The notes below the pieces were generated by a model. The model saw only the letters and a program-made list of their open reading frames with translations. It was not told where the DNA came from and did not search any database. From Bacteroidota bacterium (GTDB lineage Bacteria > Bacteroidota > Bacteroidia > Bacteroidales > UBA7960), in NCBI GenBank assembly GCA_007693555.1, contig REDJ01000071.1, forward strand, positions 1-64,000: DNA of 64,000 nt, read 5' to 3'. The translations under genes were made by a program, and so were the position numbers. Positions 45,909 through 54,891 of this stretch are shown piece after piece; positions within the stretch are counted from its first letter, which is position 1; each line of letters opens with the position of its first letter.

Positions 45909-46769
45909 ATGAAATTATTTCTGGCATTAATTATTGTAATAATTTTTCTGTTCTCCTGCGAACAGCCTGTTGAGCAATCAGCTATCAACACTCATGAAAC
46001 AGAAGGCTGCTTATTCATTATAGGTGGTGGCAGTCGCCCCGATCATCTGGTAAATCGCATGATAGATGAGGCAGGATTAAGAAACGGCGGTTATGTGGTT
46101 ATTTTACCCATGTCAAGCGCTGTACCCGATTCTGCAATCATCTGGGCATCGGAGCAGTTTTTAAAGAATGGGATTGAAAATATTGCCGGGTTCAACTTTT
46201 TGCCTGATGAAACTCCCCCTGCAAATTGGATTGATTCCCTTAAAAATGCATCGCTGATTTACATCAGTGGTGGCGATCAAAATCGTTTCATGTCTATTGC
46301 TGGTGAAAATGAAATTGAGCATGCTATATGGACCGCCTACAATGCAGGGGCAATGATAGCCGGAACAAGTGCCGGTGCTGCCGTTATGAGCGAAAAAATG
46401 ATAACCGGTGACGAATTACGTTATCCGGATTATTCAGCAACATTTCGCACCATAGAATCAGAAAACATGGAAATTGCCCGTGGTCTGGGATTAATCAACA
46501 CGGCTATTATCGACCAGCATTTCGTATGGAGAAGCAGGCACAACAGGCTTTTTACTGCTGTAATAGAATATCCTGAATTGATAGGAATAGGTATCGATGA
46601 ATCTACCGCAATATTTGTAAAACAAGGAATAGCTGAAGTTGTAGGAAATTCACAGGTTATGGTATTCAGCAATCCCAAGAAATCCCATATTAAAAAAAAT
46701 AACAAGCTTGGGGCACGAAACCTTAATGTAGACATTTATCTGCCGGGCGAAACATTTTCTATCCACTAA
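45909..46769 (+). CDS. Cyanophycinase-like S51 peptidase, lipoprotein
   Basis: A 286-residue S51-family serine peptidase close to cyanophycinase. The nucleophile elbow is GTSAGA (Ser154), with FIIGGGSRP (37-44), the substrate-site segment ISGGDQNRF (Gln124) and the cyanophycinase hallmark DQHFVWRSRHNRL (202-214), then GIGIDESTA. Cyanophycinases cut cyanophycin into beta-Asp-Arg dipeptides. Unlike cytoplasmic CphB, this one has a lipoprotein signal (lipobox LFSC17), so it acts in the envelope or on the cell surface. It follows SusCD and a PKD lipoprotein and precedes a YfcC carrier by 16 nt. Alpha-aspartyl or other isoaspartyl peptides are alternative substrates. Confidence 0.85.
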   Translation: MKLFLALIIVIIFLFSCEQPVEQSAINTHETEGCLFIIGGGSRPDHLVNRMIDEAGLRNGGYVVILPMSSAVPDSAIIWASEQFLKNGIENIAGFNFLPDETPPANWIDSLKNASLIYISGGDQNRFMSIAGENEIEHAIWTAYNAGAMIAGTSAGAAVMSEKMITGDELRYPDYSATFRTIESENMEIARGLGLINTAIIDQHFVWRSRHNRLFTAVIEYPELIGIGIDESTAIFVKQGIAEVVGNSQVMVFSNPKKSHIKKNNKLGARNLNVDIYLPGETFSIH

Positions 46770-46785
46770 AACCTCCATTTGAAAT

Positions 46786-48405
46786 ATGTTAAAGAAAGTT
46801 CCTCATACTTATGTAATTGTTTTTGGTATTATTGTTATCTCGGCTATCCTGACCTGGATAATTCCTCCCGGTAAATATGTAGAGGTTACCAAAACTATTG
46901 ATGGGAAAGAAAAAACCGAACTGGTGTTTTTTTACGAAGAAAATCTTCCAGAACCCTATGCAGAAAGTTTTAACAGCCAGATTCAGACATGGCAGGTTTT
47001 TTCAGCTCTTTTTAATGGATTTGTAAGACAAAGTAATATTATCATTTTCATATTGATGATTGGTGGTGCATTTTGGATAATGAACCAAAGCAAAGCCATT
47101 GATGTGGGCATATTTGCGTTCCTGAAATTTACCCGAAAACTGGAAAATAATGCAGTCATGCGCAAACTGGGGGTTGACAATATCATCATTGTGCTTATTA
47201 TGATACTTTTCAGCATTTTTGGGGCCATATTTGGTATGAGTGAGGAAACCATTGCTTTTGTTATTATACTTATACCTCTGGCAATTTCAATGGGATATGA
47301 TTCGCTTATGGGAGTCAGTATGGTATATATTGCTGCGCATCTGGGGTTTGCAGGAGCAATACTCAACCCTTTTACCATAGGTATTGCACAGGGACTGGCA
47401 GAGCTGCCGCTTTTCTCGGGTTTTGAATACAGGATTTTTGCATGGGTAGTAATTAATATAGTGGGTATATTTTTCGTGTTACGTTATGCAAAAAAGGTTC
47501 GTAAAAACCCACAATCTTCAATAATGTATGAAGAAGATTCTTATTGGAGAAAGCGTGGACAGACTGAATCCGTTGAAATTACCTACTACACACCCACCAT
47601 GGCCTGGATAGTTTATGGGGCTGTCCTGCTTTCACTGGTTATTTTTTCAGTAATTTACCCGGTAACTACCCTTACAGTGGGAGCCGGTTCTTTCACCTTC
47701 TGGATACTACCCCTTCTCAGCGTCATTTTTGCAATAGCAGGTGTAATTACGCTTAAAAAATCTGTTCACTTTTTCATTTTATTATTGCTGGGATATACAA
47801 TTATCTTTCTTATAGTAGGCGTAATGGGATATGGCTGGTATGTTATGGAAATTGCAACTTTGTTTCTGGCCATGGGGATTGCCAGCGGACTTGCAATTGA
47901 TAAATCAGCAGATGATATTGCCAAAATGTTTTTGGAGGGAGTTAAGGACATAATGTCGGCCGCAATTATTGTAGGACTGGCCGGCGGCATAATTGTAGTA
48001 TTGGATGACGGAGGTATTATTGATTCAATTCTTTACGGCCTGTCAAGATCGCTTGGTAATTTCGGGAATGTAGCATCAGTGGGTATTATGTATGTTATTC
48101 AAACTATCATTAATGTAGTTATACCCTCGGGCTCTGCCAAAGCAGCTATCACAATGCCCATAATGGCTCCTTTCAGCGATTTAATTGGAATTTCGCGTCA
48201 GGCAACGGTTATGGCATTTCAGTTTGGTGATGGATTTACCAATATGATTACCCCCACATCAGGAGTACTCATAGCAGTTCTGGGAGTAGCAAGGATACCT
48301 TACGATAAATGGGTAAGATGGGTTTGGCCACTTATTGTAACCTTGATAATCCTTGGATTTCTCCTGCTGATTCCTACAGTTACTATGGAGTTAAGTGGAT
48401 TTTAA
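46786..48405 (+). CDS. YfcC-family membrane transporter (ArcD/DcuC-like)
   Basis: A 539-residue carrier with about 12-14 transmembrane helices, an opening PHTYVIVFGIIVISAILTWIIPPG typical of the YfcC family, and repeated hairpin-like segments (GMSEETIAFVIILIPLAISMGYD, NPFTIGIAQGLAELPL, IPSGSAKAAITMPIMAPFSDL). YfcC-like and ArcD-type carriers move amino acids such as arginine, or dipeptides. Immediately downstream of the cyanophycinase-like gene, it would fit import of a released dipeptide or arginine (inference). Confidence 0.85.
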   Translation: MLKKVPHTYVIVFGIIVISAILTWIIPPGKYVEVTKTIDGKEKTELVFFYEENLPEPYAESFNSQIQTWQVFSALFNGFVRQSNIIIFILMIGGAFWIMNQSKAIDVGIFAFLKFTRKLENNAVMRKLGVDNIIIVLIMILFSIFGAIFGMSEETIAFVIILIPLAISMGYDSLMGVSMVYIAAHLGFAGAILNPFTIGIAQGLAELPLFSGFEYRIFAWVVINIVGIFFVLRYAKKVRKNPQSSIMYEEDSYWRKRGQTESVEITYYTPTMAWIVYGAVLLSLVIFSVIYPVTTLTVGAGSFTFWILPLLSVIFAIAGVITLKKSVHFFILLLLGYTIIFLIVGVMGYGWYVMEIATLFLAMGIASGLAIDKSADDIAKMFLEGVKDIMSAAIIVGLAGGIIVVLDDGGIIDSILYGLSRSLGNFGNVASVGIMYVIQTIINVVIPSGSAKAAITMPIMAPFSDLIGISRQATVMAFQFGDGFTNMITPTSGVLIAVLGVARIPYDKWVRWVWPLIVTLIILGFLLLIPTVTMELSGF

Positions 48406-48424
48406 ACTTACTTTTTAAAGAAAA

Positions 48425-48460
48425 GCAGTATCAAAAGCAATTATGAACTTTTGATACTGC
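48425..48460. terminator. Bidirectional terminator hairpin
   Basis: GCAGTATCAAAAG (48425-48437) is the exact complement of CTTTTGATACTGC (48448-48460) with a 10-nt loop. It lies between the convergent YfcC and coiled-coil lipoprotein genes. The following T-run is weak. Confidence 0.65.
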
Positions 48461-48492
48461 CTGCTTCCTTAATTATATTTTACATCCTTTAT

Positions 48493-49422
48493 TTACCTAA
48501 TCTGAATCACCAGGTGCTTTGTGGTGCCCCAGAATTTTTCGGAAGAATTTATTTTTAAAATAAGCTCACCTTCATCTGCTATAAATTCATATGACTCAGG
48601 TGGGTGTGAGGAAATCAATTCCGGGTTTTCACCTGCAATGGTTATTTCAAAATCACGACTAATGTCCAGCCTTGTAAAGAAATCCGTGTTTAATTCTGAT
48701 TTCAGTCTGTTTGTTCTTCCAATACCCAAAAACCCTCCTTCTCTTGAAATAACATTATTGTCAATCAATTCACGTCGCGAGCCCATTGCAAACCAGGCTG
48801 TATTCATCTCCAGAATCTGCTGCTCCAGCATCCGGCTTTTCATTTCCCTTTCTCTTTCAAGTGTGTCAACCCTTGCAGTTAGAAAATCAACCTGCAGATT
48901 CATTTTGGATAATTGATCTCTTAACATATGGATCTCGATTTCCTTCTCCTCAATGGATTGATTTAACCGGGCTACCATTTGCTCAAAACCGGCTATTCGC
49001 TGATCAGAATTTCGAACTCGGTTGTTAAGGTTGGCAATCAACAAACGATTTTTTTCCATCAATTCACCTATGAGCTTAATGTCCTGATTAATCCTATCCT
49101 GCTGGCTTATTCCCAATTCTAAATCTCTTGAAGTTTCACCTGCAATAACTTCTTCTCTTTCTTTGATAAGGCGCAGGTTCTCTTCAATCTGATTCAACTC
49201 TGTAAAATAAGATTCAATGTTTTCGTGATTAACCTCCAGTTGGTCTTTTAATTGCCGGTTTTCTTCCTGAAGTCGTTGCCTTTCTTCTTCTCCCCTGTCA
49301 CAGGAAACTATTCCCAATAAGAAAAGGCTCACAATAAATGGCATTAATAGCATTTTTTCTGCCAAAGATTTTATTTGAGAAGCAGAAAAAGCTGCATTTT
49401 TAAAATTCTTTCTGGTTTTCAT
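48493..49422 (-). CDS. Coiled-coil lipoprotein, unknown family
   Basis: A 309-residue protein with a hydrophobic signal ending in GIVSC41, then a long Glu/Arg/Leu-rich coiled coil (about 45-205) and a C-terminal beta-rich domain (about 210-309). An internal ATG just before LMPFIVSLF (residue 27) may be the true start, since it gives a standard lipoprotein signal. It probably spans the periplasm as a rod-shaped lipoprotein. It is downstream of the NtrC-type regulator on the same strand, with a 523-bp gap. Function unknown. Confidence 0.65.
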   Translation of the reverse strand: MKTRKNFKNAAFSASQIKSLAEKMLLMPFIVSLFLLGIVSCDRGEEERQRLQEENRQLKDQLEVNHENIESYFTELNQIEENLRLIKEREEVIAGETSRDLELGISQQDRINQDIKLIGELMEKNRLLIANLNNRVRNSDQRIAGFEQMVARLNQSIEEKEIEIHMLRDQLSKMNLQVDFLTARVDTLEREREMKSRMLEQQILEMNTAWFAMGSRRELIDNNVISREGGFLGIGRTNRLKSELNTDFFTRLDISRDFEITIAGENPELISSHPPESYEFIADEGELILKINSSEKFWGTTKHLVIQIR

Positions 49423-49945
49423 TCTAGAGGCATTTGGTTAAATAATTGATTTTATATTTTACAAAAAGAAACCGACTTTTATAAATTCAAATAATCATGT
49501 AATAATGCTAATGATTGAAATTAACTTAAAATTTTAAACACAATATTGATTTAAGATAAGTAATAACGTATTTTTTTCATTTCGCATATATAATATCTGA
49601 AGAACACTATAAAATTAAATAAAAAATATATGGGTTCATAAAAAGAAGTAGCCGACAGCGGGGAACTGTCGGCCGAGGAAAACAAAAGGGAAATTTATGT
49701 AATAATTTAGGGGAAATTATTAATCTAATATTCTGAAAAAAATGTGCCAATAAACTTACTTTCATCTGTCTGTTTTTCATTTAGCTGAAAAACAAGTATT
49801 TATCTCATTTTATATCCACATCGGCTATATTAGATATGATTTATTAAAAACAAAAGTGTGGAATAATTCTACATTTTATGTGGAATTCAGGGATTAAATA
49901 CACATTTTATCAGGTCAAAAGCAGGCATCATGCATTGAAAAATCA
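49423..49945. other. 523-bp intergenic region with 23-nt hairpin
   Basis: Very AT-rich except for a perfect 8-bp inverted repeat, GCCGACAG (49651-49658) and CTGTCGGC (49666-49673). On the minus strand this hairpin is followed by TACTTCTTTTT, and an exact sigma-54 -24 sequence TGGCAC (minus, 49744-49749) lies ~75 nt upstream of it, but its -12 partner reads TTTC rather than TTGC. No protein-coding frame was recognised; a small RNA is possible. Confidence 0.4.
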
Positions 49946-51316
49946 TTAATCCAATGAAATCCCATATTGTTTAATTTTATTATAAAGTGTTTTCCTGTCA
50001 ATATTAAGTATTCTTGCTGCTTTCGATTTATTAAACTTTGCTTTTTCCAATGTTGAAATAATTACTTCCTTTTCTGTATGACCTGTATGACTTTTCAAAT
50101 CATGATTATTAGCTGTAAGCATATCCTGCTTTAAAAAATCTGAAAATATAATTTCATGCGGAAGTGATTCCACTGTTATTTTATCATCAATTGAAAGCAA
50201 CACAGCTCTTCTTATTACATTTTTCACTTCTCTTATATTTCCGGGCCAGGTATACCTGTAAAAATGATCCATTATATCATCCGGTATTGAATTTACACTT
50301 CGTCCCAGTTCTTCATTAGCCTTTTTGAGAAAAAACTCAGCAAAAACAACTATATCTTCCTTCCTTTCTCTCAATGGAGGGACCAAAACAGAAAATTCAT
50401 TAAGCCGATGGTAAAGATCTTCACGAAATGATCCGTTTTTAACTGCCTTAGCCAGGTCTTCATTGGAGGCAGTAATAATTCTAACATTGACCGAAATATC
50501 CTTGTTACTCCCAATTTTCTTTATTTTTCTTTCTTGTATGGCACGTAATAATTTTACCTGAACCTCATAAGATAAATTTCCTATCTCATCAAGAAAAAGT
50601 GTTCCACCATTTGCTACTTCAAACTGTCCGATTTTATCATTGAGCGCACCTGTAAAAGAACCTTTGATATGGCCGAAAAACTCACTTCCTGCAAGTTCCT
50701 TTGATAATGCTCCACAGTCAATCGCTACGAACGGGAAATCATGTCTGTTGCTCTGTGCATGTATTTTTCTGGCAATGTATTCTTTACCCGTTCCACTTTC
50801 ACCCTGGATAATCACAGACATATCTGTTGGAGCTACCAGATCAATATATTTATGTATTGCGAGCGATTCGGGGCTGTTTGCAAAAACATATTCAAGGACT
50901 TTTGTACTTTTATTGTCATTGGAACTCTTCAAAGATGGCGGTCCAGAGGATATTACTGAGGTTTTCAAACCATTTTTCAAAAACAGATATATTTCATCAG
51001 GATTAACAGGTTTGGTTACATATTCATAAGCTCCGAGCTTGATGGCTTTTACAGCCATTCTTATATCAGCATATGCTGTCATTATGATGACAAGAGAATC
51101 AGGGGTTTTGGTGGTTATATCTTTCAAAAGTTCAAAACCACTTTTATCCGGCAACCTGAAATCACTTAAAATGGCATCATACCTTCTGTCAGATAAAAGC
51201 TTTATGGCTTCCTGATAAGAAAATGCCTCATCAACCTGAAATCCTTTCCTTGTTAAATATGATTTCAGCATGTTGCAAAACCCAACATCATCGTCAACAA
51301 TTAAAACTTTGAACAT
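49946..51316 (-). CDS. NtrC-family sigma-54 response regulator
   Basis: A 456-residue response regulator. A receiver domain (1-120, phosphoacceptor Asp52 in SDFRLPD, TAYAD, TKP) is followed by a sigma-54 AAA+ domain (Walker A GESGTGKE 172-179, Walker B FLDEIG 241-246) and a Fis-type helix-turn-helix at the C-terminus (SKAARILNIDRKTLYNKIKQ). The loop that contacts sigma-54 reads GSFTGA (219-224) instead of GAFTGA. It needs rpoN, encoded near 38 kb. No histidine kinase gene is adjacent, so its partner lies elsewhere. Confidence 0.92.
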   Translation of the reverse strand: MFKVLIVDDDVGFCNMLKSYLTRKGFQVDEAFSYQEAIKLLSDRRYDAILSDFRLPDKSGFELLKDITTKTPDSLVIIMTAYADIRMAVKAIKLGAYEYVTKPVNPDEIYLFLKNGLKTSVISSGPPSLKSSNDNKSTKVLEYVFANSPESLAIHKYIDLVAPTDMSVIIQGESGTGKEYIARKIHAQSNRHDFPFVAIDCGALSKELAGSEFFGHIKGSFTGALNDKIGQFEVANGGTLFLDEIGNLSYEVQVKLLRAIQERKIKKIGSNKDISVNVRIITASNEDLAKAVKNGSFREDLYHRLNEFSVLVPPLRERKEDIVVFAEFFLKKANEELGRSVNSIPDDIMDHFYRYTWPGNIREVKNVIRRAVLLSIDDKITVESLPHEIIFSDFLKQDMLTANNHDLKSHTGHTEKEVIISTLEKAKFNKSKAARILNIDRKTLYNKIKQYGISLD

Positions 51317-51503
51317 ATCAATAAAAATGTCTGCCCAGGATGGTTTATTACATAAATTACTTTGAAGTTACTAATAATAATTCAAAATGCATATTTAATT
51401 TTCTGATTTAACAACCTATTAAATCTTATTTATTCATCCGGCGGTTCATTTTTTTTGTGGCAAATAAATTGATTAAGGAAACAGGCTTTTGCATCAATTT
51501 TTG

Positions 51504-51511
51504 TAATTTTG
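51504..51511 (+). promoter_or_regulatory. -7 box TAATTTTG upstream of fba
   Basis: A perfect TAnnTTTG match that supports a transcription start near 51518 and hence the later fba start codon (51576). A TTTG lies 12 nt upstream, closer than usual. Confidence 0.45.
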
Positions 51512-51575
51512 GAAATTATTAATGGAAAGCAAAATGCTTTTCAAATTCAGTTTTAAAATCTTAAAAAGGAAGAAA

Positions 51576-52655
51576 ATGGCAGCTAACTTAATGAAGAACA
51601 TCGAACCCGGAATTGTAACCGGTGATAAAGTTCAGGAGTTGTTTAAAATAGCCCGGGAACATCAATTTGCACTGCCTGCGGTAAACGTAATCGGCACACA
51701 CTCAGTAAATGCAGTATTGGAAGCGGCAAAGGAAGTAAATTCGCCGGTAATTATTCAGTTTTCAAATGGTGGAGCGCACTTTTATGCAGGAAAAAACCTC
51801 AGCAATGATGGCCAGAAAGCAGCTATTGCAGGTGCTGTATCTGGTGCCAGACATGTTGCAATGATGGCCGAACTTTATGGTGTAAGAGTTATCATGCACA
51901 CAGACCATGCTGCAAAAAAACTCCTTCCATGGATAGATGGTTTGATTGAGGCTTCTGAGGAAAATTTCAAAAAATTCGGCAAGCCACTCTTCAGTTCTCA
52001 TATGCTTGATTTATCAGAAGAACCCCTGGAAGAAAATATTGAAATATGCACCAGGTACCTTGAACGGATGAGCAAAATAGGAATGAGTCTTGAAATCGAA
52101 CTGGGAGTTACCGGTGGCGAAGAAGATGGCGTTGACAATACAGGCATTGACAGTTCGAAATTATACACCCAACCGGAAGAAGTAGCTCAAATGTATCAGG
52201 CACTTAGCAAAGTTTCTGATAAATTTACTGTTGCAGCTTCTTTTGGAAATGTGCATGGAGTATATAAGCCGGGCAACGTGAGGCTGGAGCCCAAAATCCT
52301 TGAAAACTCACAGAAATACATTGAAGAAAAATTTAAAACCGGAACAAAACCTGTAAATTTTGTATTTCATGGCGGTAGCGGTTCATCTCGTGAAGAAATC
52401 AGAGAAGCAATCTCTTATGGTGTGATAAAAATGAATATTGATACTGATACACAATGGGCTTTTTGGGAGGGTGTAAAGAATTTCTATAAAAAGAATGAAG
52501 GTTATCTGCAGGGGCAGATCGGCAATCCTGATGGTGATGACAATCCTAACAAAAAGTTCTATGACCCAAGAACCTGGCTCAGAAAAGGAGAAGAAAGCAT
52601 GAAAGAAAGGTTAAAACTTGCTTTTGAAGATTTAAATGCTATAGATAAAAACTAA
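51576..52655 (+). CDS. fba: Class II fructose-bisphosphate aldolase
   Basis: A 359-residue class II aldolase. Zinc and substrate-site motifs are HTDHAAKK, EIELGVTGGEEDGVDN, VHGVYKPGNV, FHGGSGS and KMNIDTDTQWA. It interconverts fructose-1,6-bisphosphate with glyceraldehyde-3-phosphate and dihydroxyacetone phosphate in glycolysis and gluconeogenesis. ATG 51576 is preceded by the AAAGGAAG ribosome site and follows a -7 box, so the upstream ATG at 51522 (18 extra Lys/Phe-rich residues) is unlikely. It ends in a strong terminator. Confidence 0.95.
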   Translation: MAANLMKNIEPGIVTGDKVQELFKIAREHQFALPAVNVIGTHSVNAVLEAAKEVNSPVIIQFSNGGAHFYAGKNLSNDGQKAAIAGAVSGARHVAMMAELYGVRVIMHTDHAAKKLLPWIDGLIEASEENFKKFGKPLFSSHMLDLSEEPLEENIEICTRYLERMSKIGMSLEIELGVTGGEEDGVDNTGIDSSKLYTQPEEVAQMYQALSKVSDKFTVAASFGNVHGVYKPGNVRLEPKILENSQKYIEEKFKTGTKPVNFVFHGGSGSSREEIREAISYGVIKMNIDTDTQWAFWEGVKNFYKKNEGYLQGQIGNPDGDDNPNKKFYDPRTWLRKGEESMKERLKLAFEDLNAIDKN

Positions 52656-52688
52656 TAAAAAAACCGGGTCATCCCGGTTTTTTTATTA
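52656..52688. terminator. Bidirectional intrinsic terminator
   Basis: AAAAAAACCGGG pairs with CCCGGTTTTTTT around TCAT, between the convergent fba and SPOR genes. It has T-runs on both strands. Confidence 0.9.
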
Positions 52689-53162
52689 TTCAAAGGGTTC
52701 ATTCTCATCCTGTTTTGGTATACCAGGATTGGTTTTTTCCAGTTGCGGGAAGTTAATTTTATCAGGCACTATAATAGCAGATAAGTAAGTTGAAGAGATT
52801 TGGTTCAGAAACCTCAAGGCATCCAACCTGGTCCTGAAATCTCCAACTCTTAACCTGTAATAGGGTTCATCATAGGAAATGTACGAACGAACATTTGGGA
52901 ATTTTGCATCAAACTCTGCCTTTACCCTGTCGGTTCTGAGTTTTGACCGGTTTCCTGAATCCCTGTATATCTGCACTCTGAAACCGTTCATCCCGGATTT
53001 TTCATTTATCTCGCGGTGTGCTTTTAAAAGATAGTCAACTTTATCGTCACGGATCACATAATTCCTTTCAGGTTCTTTGTTGATTTCTTCACGGGGATTC
53101 TGAGCGGGGAGATTGCTCCAGATTAACAACATTGTAATTATTAAGAAAGCCGGCCTGAGCAT
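52686..53162 (-). CDS. SPOR-domain protein, exported
   Basis: A 158-residue exported protein with a signal peptide (1-20, ending NLPAQ) and a SPOR-type fold (about 58-138, FRVQIYRDSGNRSKL and YYRLRVGDFRTRLDALRFL). SPOR domains bind denuded peptidoglycan at division sites. The gene has a -7 box 24 nt before the start. Confidence 0.82.
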   Translation of the reverse strand: MLRPAFLIITMLLIWSNLPAQNPREEINKEPERNYVIRDDKVDYLLKAHREINEKSGMNGFRVQIYRDSGNRSKLRTDRVKAEFDAKFPNVRSYISYDEPYYRLRVGDFRTRLDALRFLNQISSTYLSAIIVPDKINFPQLEKTNPGIPKQDENEPFE

Positions 53163-53185
53163 GATCTGATTATCTTTTATTTCTG

Positions 53186-53193
53186 CAAAGTTA
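53186..53193 (-). promoter_or_regulatory. -7 box for SPOR gene
   Basis: The minus strand reads TAACTTTG, a perfect TAnnTTTG, 23 nt before the start codon. Confidence 0.4.
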
Positions 53194-53266
53194 TAACAGA
53201 AAACGAATCAACTAGGATGAAATTGTCTAAAAATAATTAATCTGTTATTTTCCGGTTAGCGTGTTT

Positions 53267-54742
53267 TTAATACGCTCTTGCAAAAATAACTCTTTGCGCC
53301 GAAGCTTTACCACTGTATATGCATTTACCTTCTTGCTTTTTATTACCCAGGGGGATACACCTGATGGTCGCTTTTGTTTCCTCCTTGATTTTTTGTTCTG
53401 TTTCAGCAGTACCGTCCCAGTGGGCATAAATAAACCCCCCTTTCTCATCAAGAATTTCATTAAATTCTTCCCAGGTATCGGCATAAAAAGTTTTGGCATC
53501 CCTGAAGTTAAGAGCTTTCTGGAAAAGATTATCCTGTATGGCTTCGAGCAGATGTTCAACTTTGTTTGGCAGATCCTGCTGCTGATAGACGGATTTTTCG
53601 AGGGTGTCTCTCCGGGCAATTTCTACGGTATCATTTTCAACATCTCTGGGTCCGATTGCGATACGCAAAGGCACGCCTTTGAATTCATATTCATTGAACT
53701 TCCAGCCGGGTTTATGTGTATCTCTGTCATCCAGTTTTACTCTCAACCCTTTGTTTTGCATAGCAATACGAATCTCATCAGCTTTCTCGCAGACCATTCG
53801 GTATTGTTTTTCATTTTTATAAATAGGAACAATTACTACCTGAATGGGCGCCAGCTTTGGAGGGAGAACCAGTCCGTTATCATCAGAGTGAGCCATGATA
53901 ACTGCTCCAACCAGCCGGGTAGAAACACCCCATGAAGTAGCCCACACGTATTCAAGTTTTCCTTCTTTACTGGTAAACTTAACATCAAAAGCACGGGCAA
54001 AGTTTTGACCTAAGAAATGAGAAGTGCCTGCCTGAAGTGCTTTACCATCCTGCATTAAAGCTTCAATACAATACGTGTCAAGCGCACCGGCAAATCTTTC
54101 ATTTTCTGATTTTACACCTTTTAAAACCGGAATTGCCATATAGTTTTCGGCAAAATCTGCATAAACATCCAGCATTTTGTGTGTTTCTTCAATGGCTTCT
54201 TCCTTCGTGGCATGAGCAGTATGGCCTTCCTGCCATAAAAACTCAGCTGTACGTAAAAACATCCTGGTTCGCATCTCCCATCTTACCACATTAGCCCATT
54301 GATTTACCAGAATAGGAAGATCTCTGTATGATTGTACCCAGTTTCTGTATGTATCCCATATTATGGTTTCAGAAGTTGGCCGTATTATAAGTTCTTCCTC
54401 AAGTTTAGCAGTATCATCTACAACCACACCCTTTCCGTCAGGGTCATTTTTAAGTCTGTAATGGGTTACAACTGCACATTCCTTGGCAAAACCTTCAACA
54501 TGATCTGCCTCTTTACTGAAAAATGATTTTGGTATGAAAATTGGAAAGTATGCATTGGAATGACCGGTATCTTTAAACATTTTGTCCAGTGCAGATTGCA
54601 TGCGTTCCCAAATGGCATAGCCATAGGGTTTAATTACCATGCAACCACGAACCGCGGAATTCTCCGCCAAATCTGCTCTTTGGACAATATCATTGTACCA
54701 TTTTGAGTAATTCTCTTCACGCGTTGAAAAATCTTTCGCCAT
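53267..54742 (-). CDS. proS: Prolyl-tRNA synthetase (archaeal/eukaryote-like type)
   Basis: A 491-residue class II synthetase of the shorter ProS type lacking the editing insertion. Motif 2 ([14 protein letters not shown]), the [25 protein letters not shown] region and the C-terminal anticodon-binding and zinc-like extension (about 380-491) are visible. It charges tRNA-Pro. It is single on the minus strand and shares a 149-nt divergent promoter region with the lipoprotein gene at 54892. Confidence 0.95.
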   Translation of the reverse strand: MAKDFSTREENYSKWYNDIVQRADLAENSAVRGCMVIKPYGYAIWERMQSALDKMFKDTGHSNAYFPIFIPKSFFSKEADHVEGFAKECAVVTHYRLKNDPDGKGVVVDDTAKLEEELIIRPTSETIIWDTYRNWVQSYRDLPILVNQWANVVRWEMRTRMFLRTAEFLWQEGHTAHATKEEAIEETHKMLDVYADFAENYMAIPVLKGVKSENERFAGALDTYCIEALMQDGKALQAGTSHFLGQNFARAFDVKFTSKEGKLEYVWATSWGVSTRLVGAVIMAHSDDNGLVLPPKLAPIQVVIVPIYKNEKQYRMVCEKADEIRIAMQNKGLRVKLDDRDTHKPGWKFNEYEFKGVPLRIAIGPRDVENDTVEIARRDTLEKSVYQQQDLPNKVEHLLEAIQDNLFQKALNFRDAKTFYADTWEEFNEILDEKGGFIYAHWDGTAETEQKIKEETKATIRCIPLGNKKQEGKCIYSGKASAQRVIFARAY

Positions 54743-54794
54743 ATACTATTATTGGTATAAAATTTGTAGCTTATAAGGTGTATGAATAACGCGG

Positions 54795-54822
54795 CAAATT
54801 TAAGAAAATATTAGGAAACAAA
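54795..54822 (-). promoter_or_regulatory. Promoter for proS
   Basis: The minus strand reads TTTG (54822-54819), 16 nt, then TAAATTTG (54802-54795), a perfect -7 box 52 nt before the proS start. Confidence 0.45.
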
Positions 54823-54826
54823 ATCT

Positions 54827-54834
54827 TATTTTTG
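54827..54834 (+). promoter_or_regulatory. -7 box for Y/W-rich lipoprotein gene
   Basis: TATTTTTG is a perfect TAnnTTTG match, 57 nt before ATG 54892. Confidence 0.45.
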
Positions 54835-54891
54835 AAGTCTGACAGGAAAGAGAAAAACTATAATATACAAACCTACAAGGAGGAAACAGTT

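Noticed and set aside
51458-51472. Possible sigma-54 promoter TGGCAAA-N4-TTGA before fba
   Set aside because: The -12 element lacks the invariant GC, and a perfect housekeeping -7 box lies closer to the gene.
51522-51575. Upstream start codon that adds 18 residues to fba
   Set aside because: The extension is Lys/Phe-rich and unlike class II aldolases, while ATG 51576 has an AAAGGAAG ribosome site and the expected N-terminus.
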